Positions 51,167 to 60,900 of a stretch of DNA of 64,000 nucleotides are shown here, one piece after another; position 1 is the stretch's first letter; each line of letters opens with the position of its first letter. The notes below the pieces were generated by a model, which saw only the letters and a program-made list of their open reading frames with translations, made no database searches and was not told the DNA's origin. Made by a program: the position numbers and the translations under genes. Location of the stretch: contig NZ_JACOOR010000001.1 of the NCBI RefSeq assembly GCF_014290175.1, forward strand, positions 186,001 to 250,000, given 5' to 3'. This stretch comes from Anaerosacchariphilus hominis (GTDB lineage Bacteria; Bacillota; Clostridia; Lachnospirales; Lachnospiraceae).

Positions 51167-52378
51167 TTATCCCAGTTTTTTACAGATCTCGTTTAAGATC
51201 TCATGGGCTGTCTCTTCCTTAGAAAGCAACGGAAGCTCCCGCTCTCCATCCTTCGTCAATACAGTCACGCAGTTGGTATCGCCGCCGAAGCCCGCGCCTG
51301 CTTTTCTCAGGCTGTTGGCGCAGATGAGATCGCAGTTCTTACTTTCCAGCTTCTTCTTCGCGTTCTGTAACAGGTCTTCCGTCTCCATGGCGAAGCCGCA
51401 GAGCACCTGGCCTCCCCGCTTATGCTCACCCAGATATTTCAGGATGTCCCGGGTTCTGGTCAGCTCGATGGAAAGTCCGCCCTCAGCCTTCTTTATCTTA
51501 TGGTCTGCGGCGGTCACCGGCGTATAATCCGCCACTGCAGCGGCCTTGATAATCACATCAGACTCCTCCGCACGCTCTTTCACGGCCTCGAACATATCCT
51601 GTGCTGAAGTTACACGCACCACATTCACCAGCAGGGGCGCCTCCGCCTCCGTATGAGCTGCCACCAGCGTCACCTCTGCGCCCCGGAGCATGGCTGCGTG
51701 GGCCAGGGAAAAGCCCATTTTCCCGGTAGAATGATTGGTGATAAAGCGTACCGGATCGATGGCTTCCCGGGTGGCTCCCGCGGTCACCAGCACCTTCTTC
51801 CCTGCCAGATCCTTCTTGCAGGCGATTTCCTTCAGAATATATTCCAACAACAGCTTTTCATCTGGCATCCGGCCGTCTCCGCTGTCCCCATTGGCCAACA
51901 TGCCGGTCTCCGGCGGAATGATCTCATAGCCGAAGCGGGCCAGCTTCTCCAGATTATCCTGGACGATGGGGTTGTGGTACATGTTGTGGTTCATGGCCGG
52001 GGAAATGATTTTCTTGCAGGGGCAGGCCATGACCGTAGTAGTCAGCATATCGTCGGCAATGCCGTTCGCGATCTTGCCGATCACGTTGGCAGAGGCCGGA
52101 GCCACCAGCACCACGTCCGCCTGCTTTGCCAGCGCCACATGCTCCACGCTGTACTGGAAATTCCGGTCAAAGGTGTCAATGAGGCATTTATTGCCGGTAA
52201 GCTGTTCGAAGGTCAGCGGTGTGATGAATTCCGTGGCGTTTTTCGTCATCAATACCTGTACATTGGCGCCCAGTTTCTTCAGCATCCGCGCCAGATTTAC
52301 GATTTTATATGCAGCGATACTGCCGGTCACCGCCAGCACCGCGGTCTTTCCTTTTAAGGTGTTCTTATCAAATGTCAT
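51167..52378 (-). CDS. coaBC: bifunctional phosphopantothenoylcysteine decarboxylase/synthetase
   Basis: 403 residues from the ATG at 52378 (GGGAGGAAACGCG upstream); a longer frame reaches 52435 without a site. N-terminal CoaC flavoprotein (VTGSIAAYKI, PASANVIGKIANGIADDML, catalytic-type HNMYHNP), then the CoaB synthetase domain (VTAGATREAIDPVRFITNHSTGKMG). It makes 4'-phosphopantetheine from phosphopantothenate and cysteine. It is divergent from panT and coaX, so CoA genes flank one control region. Confidence 0.95.
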   Translation of the reverse strand: MTFDKNTLKGKTAVLAVTGSIAAYKIVNLARMLKKLGANVQVLMTKNATEFITPLTFEQLTGNKCLIDTFDRNFQYSVEHVALAKQADVVLVAPASANVIGKIANGIADDMLTTTVMACPCKKIISPAMNHNMYHNPIVQDNLEKLARFGYEIIPPETGMLANGDSGDGRMPDEKLLLEYILKEIACKKDLAGKKVLVTAGATREAIDPVRFITNHSTGKMGFSLAHAAMLRGAEVTLVAAHTEAEAPLLVNVVRVTSAQDMFEAVKERAEESDVIIKAAAVADYTPVTAADHKIKKAEGGLSIELTRTRDILKYLGEHKRGGQVLCGFAMETEDLLQNAKKKLESKNCDLICANSLRKAGAGFGGDTNCVTVLTKDGERELPLLSKEETAHEILNEICKKLG

Positions 52379-52463
52379 CGCGTTTCCTCCCAGTTTATTC
52401 CCCTTGATTATAGGGGAATTTCGCATTTTTTTCAATACAAAGGCCCCCGAACTTTTTATTTGC

Positions 52464-52504
52464 TTGAATTACGGATTTCCCTATGCTATCATTACCCCGT
52501 AATT
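52464..52504 (+). promoter_or_regulatory. panT-coaX promoter with inverted-repeat operator
   Basis: TTGAAT (52464-52469), 17-nt spacer, TATCAT (52487-52492). Perfect 8-bp arms AATTACGG (52467-52474) and CCGTAATT (52497-52504), 22 nt apart, flank the core promoter. A small CCGC/GCGG hairpin (52514-52524) lies in the leader before AAGGAGG. Confidence 0.6.
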
Positions 52505-52551
52505 GTATTGTATCCGCGTATGCGGAATAATAACAAGGAGGAAAATTGAAT

Positions 52552-53160
52552 ATGAAAACATCTACCAAAACACGGCAGCTAACCGTTCTCGGACTGCTGA
52601 CCGGCATCTTACTTCTGATGGCTTATACGCCTCTGGGATACCTGAACATCGGGCCTCTGGCTATCTCGTTCAATGTGATCCCTGTCGCACTGGCTGCCAT
52701 TACCCTGGGACCTGCAGGCGGAGCTGCCGCGGGAGCCGTATTTGGACTGACCAGCTTTTTACAGTGCATTGGTGTGGGCGGTGTAAGCTCCATGGGTGTC
52801 GTACTCTTCGGCATCAATCCCGTACTGGCATTTATCCAGCGTTTTATTCCCCGTCTCCTGGACGGACTTCTGCTGGGTTATATCTTCCGCGGTGTAAAGA
52901 AGGCTTCCAACGCACGCGTAGGCTGCTTCGTGACCGGCTTCTTCTCCGCATTTTTAAATACTCTGTTTTTCATGACCGCACTGGTTGTCCTGTTCGGCAA
53001 TACCGAATATATGCAGGGCCTCATCGGCGGTAAAAATATTATTCTTTTCGTATGCGGCTTTGTGGGAATCAATGCGGTGTGCGAAATGATTTCATCAACG
53101 ATTATCACCGGAGCGGTGGGCTTCGCGCTTCTGAAGGCGGGCCTGATTAACCGGGACTAA
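52552..53160 (+). CDS. panT: ECF transporter S component, probable pantothenate (PanT)
   Basis: 202 residues with about six membrane helices; the pattern GILLLMAYTPLGYLNIGPLAISFNVIPVALAAITLGPAGGA is typical of S components. The ATG at 52552 follows AAGGAGG by 9 nt. S components bind a vitamin and dock on a shared EcfAA'T module, encoded elsewhere. Substrate pantothenate is inferred from coaX directly downstream and coaBC divergently upstream. Confidence 0.85.
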   Translation: MKTSTKTRQLTVLGLLTGILLLMAYTPLGYLNIGPLAISFNVIPVALAAITLGPAGGAAAGAVFGLTSFLQCIGVGGVSSMGVVLFGINPVLAFIQRFIPRLLDGLLLGYIFRGVKKASNARVGCFVTGFFSAFLNTLFFMTALVVLFGNTEYMQGLIGGKNIILFVCGFVGINAVCEMISSTIITGAVGFALLKAGLINRD

Positions 53161-53223
53161 ACCTATATTACAGCCTGAAGTACCTGCTGCCACGGGCTTA
53201 CGAAACGGATTCAGGAGGAACAC

Positions 53224-53994
53224 ATGATTCTTACCATCGATATCGGAAATACGAATATTGTCATGGGCTGTTTTCATAAAGACCAGCTTCTCTTTCTGGA
53301 GCGTTTTTCCACGGAGCAGGAATCCACAGCCTTGGAATACGCCACCATCATGCGGGAAATGCTGGATCTCCATGAGATAAAGCCCTCCCAGATCCTGGGC
53401 GGCATCCTTTCCTCTGTGGTTCCTTCTGTAACCAATACGGTGAAGCTGGCGGCTGAAAAGTTCACCGGCGCCCGCATGCTGGTGGTGGGACCCGGCATCA
53501 AAACCGGCATCAAGCTGGCCGTGGACGACCCGGCCCAGCAGGGCAGCGACCTGATCGTGGGAGCTGTGGCAGGCGTCCACAGCTATCCGGTGCCCCAGAT
53601 TATCATCGACATGGGCACCGCCACCACAGTCTCCGTCATCAACCGGGACAAGGCCTACATCGGTAAAATGATTCTGCCGGGCGTGGCCGTCTCCCTGAAT
53701 GCCCTCTCCGGCAAAGCGGCACAGTTACCCTATATCTCCCTGGAGAAGCCGAAGAAGCTCATCGGAAGCAATACGGTGGATTCCATGAAGAGCGGCATCC
53801 TCTACGGGAACGCCGGAGCTCTGGACGGACTGATTGACCGGATCAACGAGGAGTTAGGTGAAACCTGTACAGTGGTGGCCACCGGCGGACTGGCCGGAGT
53901 GATTACGCCCTTGTGTCGGCATGAGATTATTCCGGATGACGATTTGTTGTTGAAGGGGCTGTTGATTTTATACCATAAAAACTGCCCGGATTGA
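53224..53994 (+). CDS. coaX: type III pantothenate kinase
   Basis: 256 residues. ASKHA-fold motifs: phosphate 1 DIGNTN, GSDLIVGAVA and phosphate 2 DMGTATTVS, plus the adenosine-side GGLAGVITP near the C-terminus. AGGAGGAACAC precedes the ATG. It starts the CoA pathway by phosphorylating pantothenate; this type is not inhibited by CoA and needs a monovalent cation. It is read with panT. Confidence 0.94.
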   Translation: MILTIDIGNTNIVMGCFHKDQLLFLERFSTEQESTALEYATIMREMLDLHEIKPSQILGGILSSVVPSVTNTVKLAAEKFTGARMLVVGPGIKTGIKLAVDDPAQQGSDLIVGAVAGVHSYPVPQIIIDMGTATTVSVINRDKAYIGKMILPGVAVSLNALSGKAAQLPYISLEKPKKLIGSNTVDSMKSGILYGNAGALDGLIDRINEELGETCTVVATGGLAGVITPLCRHEIIPDDDLLLKGLLILYHKNCPD

Positions 53995-54005
53995 AATTAA
54001 AAAAC

Positions 54006-54075
54006 TAAAATAGAATCCTGCCCGGAGGGCTTTTATGTAATAGGAGATTCCGACGGAATTTCCTATTGCATAAAA
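54006..54075. repeat. palindromic intergenic repeat, copy 2
   Basis: TAAAATAGAATCCTGC (54006-54021) matches copy 1 at 39447. It is followed by a large imperfect palindrome (54031-54045 with 54061-54075, inner GATTCC/GGAATT). It may also act as the coaX terminator. Confidence 0.5.
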
Positions 54076-54117
54076 AAAACGAGGTATTCGTTCCAGCGGA
54101 ACAAGTACCTCGTTTTA
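54072..54117 (-). terminator. bidirectional terminator between coaX and the 77-residue gene
   Basis: GAGGTATTCGTTCC (54081-54094) pairs with GGAACAAGTACCTC (54098-54111). On the minus strand eight T follow after one G; on the plus strand GTTTTAATTTTT follows. Confidence 0.85.
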
Positions 54118-54121
54118 ATTT

Positions 54122-54355
54122 TTAACCATTAATCATAAATGAAACTAATTTGTCGATGTCTTCCTTCTCGTATGCGATGATCTCAAGCTCAGGAATCTCT
54201 CCGTTGGAGAAGATGTTCGCCATAGATACATACTGGGAAAGCTTTGACTTCAGGTTCAGTCTGTCTCCCTCGCCTGTAACCAGCTCAACTTTTCCCTTGC
54301 AGCTGTCTACTACCTTGAAGAACTTATCGATATCGGTAATATTCTGTACTTTCAT
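54122..54355 (-). CDS. conserved small protein, function unknown
   Basis: 77 residues, AAAGGGGTG upstream of the ATG. Soluble alpha/beta protein (DIDKFFKVVDSCKGKVELVTGEGDRLNLKSKLSQYVSMAN) without a known catalytic motif. It is a single-gene unit with its own terminator. It resembles small proteins common in Lachnospiraceae genomes, but I cannot name the family. Confidence 0.75.
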   Translation of the reverse strand: MKVQNITDIDKFFKVVDSCKGKVELVTGEGDRLNLKSKLSQYVSMANIFSNGEIPELEIIAYEKEDIDKLVSFMING

Positions 54356-54448
54356 TCTGATTCACCCCTTTCTTTTCTCTCCTATTATAACCGCAAACAG
54401 TTACTTTGGAAAGCACTATTTTTGTTTTTAAATAAATTTTAACATTTT

Positions 54449-55285
54449 TTACACTTTGCGGCGGATGCTTTTCTCCGTTATCTCGATTTTACCCTCTTTT
54501 AAGAGTCTGCCTACGGCTCTTTTGAACGCATTTTTGCTCAGATGCAGCTCCCGCTCGATGACTTCCGGTGAAGCTTTGTCCGTAAAAGGCAGGACGCCAT
54601 CGAATTCATCGATGACATTCAGCACCGTTTCTGCGTCTGCGTCCATCTGCAGGTATGCTTTTTCCCTGAGACTTAAGTTCAGCTTGCCGTCCTCATGAAC
54701 ACCGGTGACCCGGGCCTCCACCACATCGCCGATTTTCGCTCCGCCGTGGAAATCCTTTCTGGGAATCAGGCCGGAATAGCGGTTGTCCACCGCCACAAAG
54801 GCGCCGAACTCTTCGCTGATTTCATAGACGGTTCCCTTGACCCGATCGTCCTTTTTATAGGGAGAATGAAGTTCCAGATATTCATAGACATTCATGGTCG
54901 CGCAGAGACGGCTACTCTTGTCGATGTAGAGCGCCACCAGCACCTCCTGGCCCTCATGTACCCGCCGGGTCTGCTCCCGGAAGGGCAGTAATAAATCCTT
55001 CTCCAGGCCCCAGTCCAGAAAAGCGCCGATTTTCCCCACCTGAGCCACCTTCAGAACAGCCAGGCCGCCCAGCTCCAGCTTCGGTTCATTTGTAGTGGAA
55101 ATCAGGCGATCCTTGGAATCCTTGTATACAAAGGCTGTCAGCTTCGAACCCACTTCCGTTCCCTCCGGCACCTGCTTCTTCGGCAGCAGTACGCGCTCCT
55201 CCGCTCCCTCCTGCTCGCCGAGGTAGACGCCGAATTCAACTCTTTTTATTACGGTTAATTCCTGTTTTTTTCCTAATTCAATCAT
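54449..55285 (-). CDS. S1-domain RNA-binding protein, CvfB-like
   Basis: 278 residues. Three tandem S1-type OB-folds (about 5-62, 70-135 and 145-210), the second containing IGAFLDWGLEKDLLLPFREQ, and a C-terminal winged helix (about 222-278, LHLSKNAFKRAVGRLLKEGKIEI). This is the CvfB/YitL architecture, which affects virulence gene expression in staphylococci. Its target RNAs here are unknown. It follows the thioesterase gene by 12 nt. Confidence 0.9.
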   Translation of the reverse strand: MIELGKKQELTVIKRVEFGVYLGEQEGAEERVLLPKKQVPEGTEVGSKLTAFVYKDSKDRLISTTNEPKLELGGLAVLKVAQVGKIGAFLDWGLEKDLLLPFREQTRRVHEGQEVLVALYIDKSSRLCATMNVYEYLELHSPYKKDDRVKGTVYEISEEFGAFVAVDNRYSGLIPRKDFHGGAKIGDVVEARVTGVHEDGKLNLSLREKAYLQMDADAETVLNVIDEFDGVLPFTDKASPEVIERELHLSKNAFKRAVGRLLKEGKIEITEKSIRRKV

Positions 55286-55297
55286 TTTTATCCTCTC

Positions 55298-55999
55298 TTA
55301 CGATAATTCCACGACTGCGTAGGGCCGTCCCAGCTCGTCGCACAGGCCCACGGTATAGCGCTCATCCTCCAGGGCTACCACCGGGTAAATCATGTCGCCC
55401 AGCAGCGCCGATTTCTTATACTCGGCCCGCATCTGGTGAATGGGAAAATCCTCGGGCACATACTCCCGTGCCATCTGGATGTACTGACCGTTATTTACGT
55501 GATGATTGGTATCCAGATGATGCTTCTGCACCGGGAAGGGTTCGCCCGTCTCGCCATTTTTCGGCATAGGAACCTTCCGGGAAGCATACTTCATATCCAG
55601 CTTATCTTCCAACACATAAGCCCGCTCGATATCCTCCGGCACCCGGGTGGGAAGTCCCGTATCCGTGTCCAAGAAGCTCCAGAGGCTGTTGGCATGGGCG
55701 ATAAGCTTTCCTTCCTTATCCCGCATGACAAAGTTACGGTAGCCTGCAAAATTTTTGAAATAATAGGGCCAGGTTCCGATCTCGATCTCCTCGCAAAGCT
55801 TCGGATACCGGTCAATCACGATCTGCCAGGAAGACAGCACCCAGACCCGGTGCAGCTGCTCCAGACGCTCCACGCCATTATTCAGCATCTCCGACTGAAA
55901 GGTACTGCAGTCCTGAAAATAATTGATGACTCCGTTCAATGTCAGCTTCTTATCCTCGCCCACCTCGCTGTAGCGGACGCGGCTGTTGAATGAATACAT
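55298..55999 (-). CDS. acyl-ACP thioesterase
   Basis: 233 residues, AAGGAGGAG upstream. Double hotdog fold of the FatA/FatB type: RVRYSEVGEDKKLTLNGVINYFQD at the start, the WPYYFKNFAGYRNF substrate region, and the catalytic HLDTNHHVNNGQY (Asn/His) near 165. It releases fatty acids from acyl carrier protein. It lies upstream of the S1-domain gene. Confidence 0.92.
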   Translation of the reverse strand: MYSFNSRVRYSEVGEDKKLTLNGVINYFQDCSTFQSEMLNNGVERLEQLHRVWVLSSWQIVIDRYPKLCEEIEIGTWPYYFKNFAGYRNFVMRDKEGKLIAHANSLWSFLDTDTGLPTRVPEDIERAYVLEDKLDMKYASRKVPMPKNGETGEPFPVQKHHLDTNHHVNNGQYIQMAREYVPEDFPIHQMRAEYKKSALLGDMIYPVVALEDERYTVGLCDELGRPYAVVELS

Positions 56000-56075
56000 A
56001 AAAACTCCTCCTTATCCGCCTGCGTTTCAGTTCCATTATACAGAAAGGCGGGAGAAAACACAAGGTTGCTTTTTC

Positions 56076-56780
56076 TCAGCCCCCATTGGCCATCCGCCCC
56101 AGTAGCTCTGCCAGTTCTGTTTCCGTATCGACCACCGCGTCCGGTGTTACTTCCTTCCCGGTCTGATGGCCTCTGTGGTTATACCAGACCGCTTTCCAGC
56201 CTGCTCTCTTCGCTCCCAGAATATCATTTCCGTAGGAATCTCCCACATAGCAGAGCTCCTCCGGCCGGAGGCCCAGTCTTTTCTCTGCACGCTCAAAAAT
56301 TTCTTTATCCGGTTTGGCGACTCCCTCCTCGCCGGATATAAGAATATGCTCCGTCGGGATCCATCGTTCCGCTCCCAGGGCGTGAACCTTGTCCCACTGG
56401 TGCTGTCCCGGGCCGTTTGTGATGATTCCAAGCTTCACCTTTTTCCCCAGGCACTCCAGCATCCGCTCCATGCCCTCTGTCATACAGATCTCCTGCTGTT
56501 TTCTCTCATACACCGTCTGAAATTTCAACGCAGTCTCTGCATCAATCTTTTTTCCAAAATCTGCAAAGGCATTCTGATACCGATAAATGTACATGTCTCT
56601 CAGGGACATCTCTCCCCGGAAGGACTGGGCATAAACCTGATCGCCATATTTCCGGCTGGCCAGAAAAGCTCCGTATAAATCCAGTTTTTCCCCCGGAAAT
56701 ACTTCCTCCGCCGTCCTCCGAAAAGGCACCGACAAATCATACAGCGTGTCGTCCACATCAAATACCATTGCTTTTATCAT
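56076..56780 (-). CDS. HAD-family hydrolase
   Basis: 234 residues. Motif I DVDDTLYD (nucleophile Asp), helical cap domain (about 20-95), motif II ITNG, motif III Lys (AKPDKEIFE) and motif IV GDSYGND. All catalytic residues are present. The shape fits YjjG-like pyrimidine-nucleotidase or phosphatase subfamilies; the substrate is unknown. AAGGAGC precedes the ATG, 12 nt after the U32-like gene. Confidence 0.9.
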   Translation of the reverse strand: MIKAMVFDVDDTLYDLSVPFRRTAEEVFPGEKLDLYGAFLASRKYGDQVYAQSFRGEMSLRDMYIYRYQNAFADFGKKIDAETALKFQTVYERKQQEICMTEGMERMLECLGKKVKLGIITNGPGQHQWDKVHALGAERWIPTEHILISGEEGVAKPDKEIFERAEKRLGLRPEELCYVGDSYGNDILGAKRAGWKAVWYNHRGHQTGKEVTPDAVVDTETELAELLGRMANGG

Positions 56781-56791
56781 GTTCTGCTCCT

Positions 56792-57700
56792 TTAAAATAA
56801 ATCCAACATATTATCCAGATAAATCTTTTCCCGGACCTGCAGCTGATATTCCGGCTTCGTCATATAATAAAGCAGGAATTCCAGAATCAGGGCGCTGCCC
56901 AGACTACGGCCTTCGATTTTAAACTGGGAAAAGCCCACAGGCAGGTAAACAGCCTGAATTTCATCAATCCCGATAAAGCCGGAATTTTTCATCGCCTTCG
57001 AGAAGCGATAACCTTCCCCTGCGTCCGGTGCCTGACATTCGTGTTCTATATTTTCTCCGAGATTTTTGCGGCTGACCGCTTCATAGCAGCGTTTCCGATC
57101 CTGACAGCCAGACCAGCAGCATTCGTTACAGAGAAATTCTACTTTGTCTTTCTCCGGCTGCGGCAGCGTTTTCCACTTTTCTATTTGCTGATTCAACCGG
57201 AAGTCCGGCACCACATAGCAGAAATCCGGCCGCCTGATTTCTTCCCGGCACTTCTGAAAATCGGTCAGAACCTTCGTGGTGGAAGAGACAAAATAAAGTC
57301 CCGGATACGTTTTCTTCAGATAATTCAGCAGCAAATCCGAATGAAGAATCACGCCGTTTTGCACTGCGCCCTTTTTCCCTGTCCCCTGCTGCTCAAACAG
57401 GGTGCAAAGAGCATTGCATTTTTTATCTGAAAGATGCTCTTCCTGAAGCAACGAATTACTGAATGTCAGCCGGGCTGAAATCCCGTATTCCCGCATCAGT
57501 TCCAGTACCTCCCCCGGCTCTGCCTCCCCGAATCCGGCCCGGCCTCCGCCCCAGATACAATCCGCCGGAGCGCCATAGATGGATCCTATCCCGCACCAGT
57601 CATAGAACCATTCCCGGTGTTCCCGATACAATGGCAGGAACACCTGATACAGCTCGTAAAATTCAAACAGCCCCGGAAGATGATAATATGCTTTTCTCAT
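56792..57700 (-). CDS. U32-peptidase-like protein with a Cys cluster
   Basis: 302 residues from the ATG at 57700 (GAAGGAAAATATGT upstream); a frame to 57769 lacks a site. TIM-barrel-like stretches (GVILHSDLLLNYLKK, LYFVSSTTKVLTDF, DFCYVVPDFRLNQQ) precede a Cys-rich segment CNECCWSGCQDRKRC (about 195-210), which could bind an Fe-S cluster or zinc, and the conserved GFSQFKIEGRSLGSA ending. It recalls the collagenase-like U32 family, whose members modify RNA or nucleotide-derived substrates. Function here unknown. Confidence 0.75.
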   Translation of the reverse strand: MRKAYYHLPGLFEFYELYQVFLPLYREHREWFYDWCGIGSIYGAPADCIWGGGRAGFGEAEPGEVLELMREYGISARLTFSNSLLQEEHLSDKKCNALCTLFEQQGTGKKGAVQNGVILHSDLLLNYLKKTYPGLYFVSSTTKVLTDFQKCREEIRRPDFCYVVPDFRLNQQIEKWKTLPQPEKDKVEFLCNECCWSGCQDRKRCYEAVSRKNLGENIEHECQAPDAGEGYRFSKAMKNSGFIGIDEIQAVYLPVGFSQFKIEGRSLGSALILEFLLYYMTKPEYQLQVREKIYLDNMLDLF

Positions 57701-57765
57701 ACATATTTTCCTTCGTGTTTTTTCGCTTTTTATGCTTTTCCGAACAATTCCGCTATCTGCGGATT

Positions 57766-57972
57766 TCAATTCGGAATCCGATAGGTTTCCGCATTCTTTT
57801 CCAAATGGAAGTCAAGCTGCACTTTGCCATTCTTTACCTTCATCCAGACGCTGGTCATTTTTTCTTCAACAGAGGAATCAAGCAAAAATACAACCTGTCC
57901 TCCTCCGCGGTGATGGAGAGAATGCGTCTGGCCTGATTTATGTTCATAACTGTCTTCTCTGATCGTCTGCAC
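57766..57972 (-). pseudogene. possible remnant or small gene behind the helicase
   Basis: A GTG-started frame of 68 codons begins 5 nt after the helicase stop. Another frame over its first half (ATG near 57943) reads MNINQARRILSITAEEDRLY and stops. Both have protein-like composition, and the second half (WMKVKNGKVQLDFHLEKN) looks folded, so a frameshifted small gene is possible. No good ribosome binding site is present. Confidence 0.25.
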
Positions 57973-57977
57973 AAAAA

Positions 57978-60900
57978 TTACTTTACACTGGCAAAATACC
58001 GCATCAGGATATTTTTCATATATTGATACCTTCTGGCATACGTGTTTTCGACACGGATTAGCTCAAATCCATGTTCCCGACAGATTTCTTCCTTTTTTCT
58101 ATCGCGTTCCATTACAATCTTTTTTTCCTGATGTTCTCTTCCATCCAGCTCGATTGCCAAAACCGGGATATCTATCTTACTTCGTGGCTGTCTCTCATAA
58201 ACCACAAAATCGAAGCGGCCCGTATAAAATAAATCATTATAAGTACTATTATCCTGAAATACGTGAGCAATACTTACTTCTTTTTGAACAACACATTTTT
58301 GATTTGTGTTCAAAACATTATCCAGTGCATGATTCAAATTTTCCAGGAAAGCCTGCTCTGTTTCTGTACTGTATGGTTTGATTCCCAATGCGCGAGATGC
58401 ATTTGTTTTTGGAGTAACTGTTGACACTCCATTATGCTTCACATACTGAACCAATTCATACAGATCATCATCATTTGAATTGTTATGCAACCGCTCTAGT
58501 TCTTTACTGCTTGAAAAAATGATCAACTTATCTTTCGCCCTTGAAACTGCTACATTAAGTAATTCCTTATTATTTTTCAACCAGCCATAAGTTCCCTGAC
58601 TGGTCTTATCCGTAAGAGCCAGCGAAAACAATACAACATCCTTCTCATCTCCTTGAAAGGCATGAACTGTCCCACACACCACATTGTCTAAACTGCTGTC
58701 TCTCAGCTTTTGATTAATCAGTTCTTTTTGGTTCGCAAATGGAGTAATCACCCCAATACTCTTATCCTTATGCAATGACGCATATTGAACAATCTCATCT
58801 GCTTCCGCCGGTGCTGTATTTTTATAATAAGTACTATTCCCAGGAACGTCCTGGAAAATCAATGGTTTGTCTTCTTTGCTTTGACTGCAAATTTTCAACT
58901 TTCCATTATAATACTTTTTATTGTTAAACTGAATAATCTGCTTATTACATCTGTAATGATGGCTCAAAAGAATTTCTCTGCTAACAGAATCACAGGCCAG
59001 AAACACTTTATAAATGGAGTTCTTGATGTAATCATATTCATCTGTTATCTGATACATCTTTCGAAGCCTCTGATTATTTACAGGATTCAGTAAAATTACC
59101 GGGTTTAACTGCTGGGGATCTCCCACAAGCATCAAGCTTTCACTTCGTATGATCGGCACCAGGGATGTGGCAATATTCCCCTGACTCGCCTCATCCATGA
59201 CCACCATATCAAAATGTACTCCTGGTTCTCCCACTTTGTGTGCCGAAATCGATGTTGTGGCAATAATTGGAAAAATCTTTTGAAATTTTTTTAAATTATC
59301 ATCTTTTCTCAGATAACTATTAAAGGCCTTAACCTTTTTCTCCTTATCTTCCATCCTCACAATAGCCAAAAGATCCGCATTCTTCGGTTCCTGCAAACGT
59401 TTTATACACTTTGCGGAAGTATAATATAAATAACTTTTAAAAGCTTCTTCATCTTCTAATACTAACTCAAGCGCTTCTTCATCTGTGAAATCTTTCGTCT
59501 TCTCAATTTTATTGTTAACCTGTACTAATTGAATCCCCTGTAACTGTGTCTGAAAAGTCAAATGCTTATTGGATTCCATCAGACTGAGAATCGCTTCCTT
59601 TGTTTCAAGCAATTTCAGCCGTTCCTCATACTCCTGCAGCAACGCCGTCAATCTTCGTGTTCTCGCAACTCTGTCCGTTTTTCTTTTTTCCAGAGTTCCC
59701 TCAAATATATTAATATTCTTCGTGTTTTCATACAGCTTTTTAATATAGTCTAACGCGGCTGCTACTCTGTCATCACTCCCCAATCGAATAATCGGAAATG
59801 GAATCGTCCCTCTCTTTCCATTTGAAATATGTTGAAGCTTTTCACACACACCATCAATAGGATGGTTATTATAGGATACAAACAACACCGTCTGTTCATT
59901 AAAGAAAGCTGTAACTAAAGTATTTACAATCGTGTTTGTCTTTCCTGTTCCCGGAGGCCCCTGAATATATGCTAACGGATACTTCATGGCATTATGAATC
60001 GCCAATAATTGATCCAGATTAATCTGCTTATTTAATAAAGCAATCGGAAAGACTTTTCTGCTTGCGGGCTCCTGTACTAAATTTCCAAAAAAAGCTTTAA
60101 TTGGCGCCGATACTTTTCCACTTTGAAACATATCATCAATTGCTCTGTATTCCTCTTGAAGATCCAGAATAATATCTCGTCCAATTGCAATTAAATACGG
60201 CATATCATCTACGCCTTTAATATGTGAATTACATTCCGTAATTCTATCCTTGATAACTTCTTGATTCTCTTCGAACTCATTCAAAAGCTCATAATCATCC
60301 GCATCTAAAAACTTTCGTATACTCTGCGTCGCTCCATCTACCGTGAACTCTGTACAAATCGTAATTTCTTCCGATGGCTTTAAACACCTGTTAACCACGT
60401 CCAAACGCATTTCCCGATATGCAAGAACATATAATCCCTGTTTCATCGGCACACTTAATACATTTAACGCAATCTGTCTGATACGTTTCTTTGTGTTATT
60501 CGCACTTCCATATTGAAAATTTGTTACAATCTCCCGGAATTGCTCCTGGGTCAGATGATAATCTCCTTTCCTGATACAATCTCCATCAAAATGATCAATT
60601 AGACTGTATTCGGTTTTGTATGGGATGGAATCCAGTTTGTTACAATCAATATAATAATTCAAAATTTTCAAATTCGATATCTGATGAAATAATGATTCAT
60701 ATTTTTGTTGATTTAACTGGATATCTTCTTTCAGGCGTTCTTTTACCTCAAAATAAGACCCTTCTATCACATTGGAAGATACTATGGAATCAATATAAAT
60801 ATTAAGCCTCGCTGTAGAAAATTGCCCCAAATGGAGTCCTTCTACATGCAGGATCCGCTTTATCGGATTTACATCAATAATTCCTATCCAGTACTTCGTA

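Noticed and set aside
52503..53033. Plus-strand frame overlapping panT
   Set aside because: Out of frame with panT and Arg/Cys/Gly-rich, as expected for a shadow frame. It begins upstream of the panT ribosome binding site without a start signal of its own.
57041..57936. Plus-strand frames opposite the U32-like gene
   Set aside because: Antisense to a gene with conserved-looking motifs, with no ribosome binding site.
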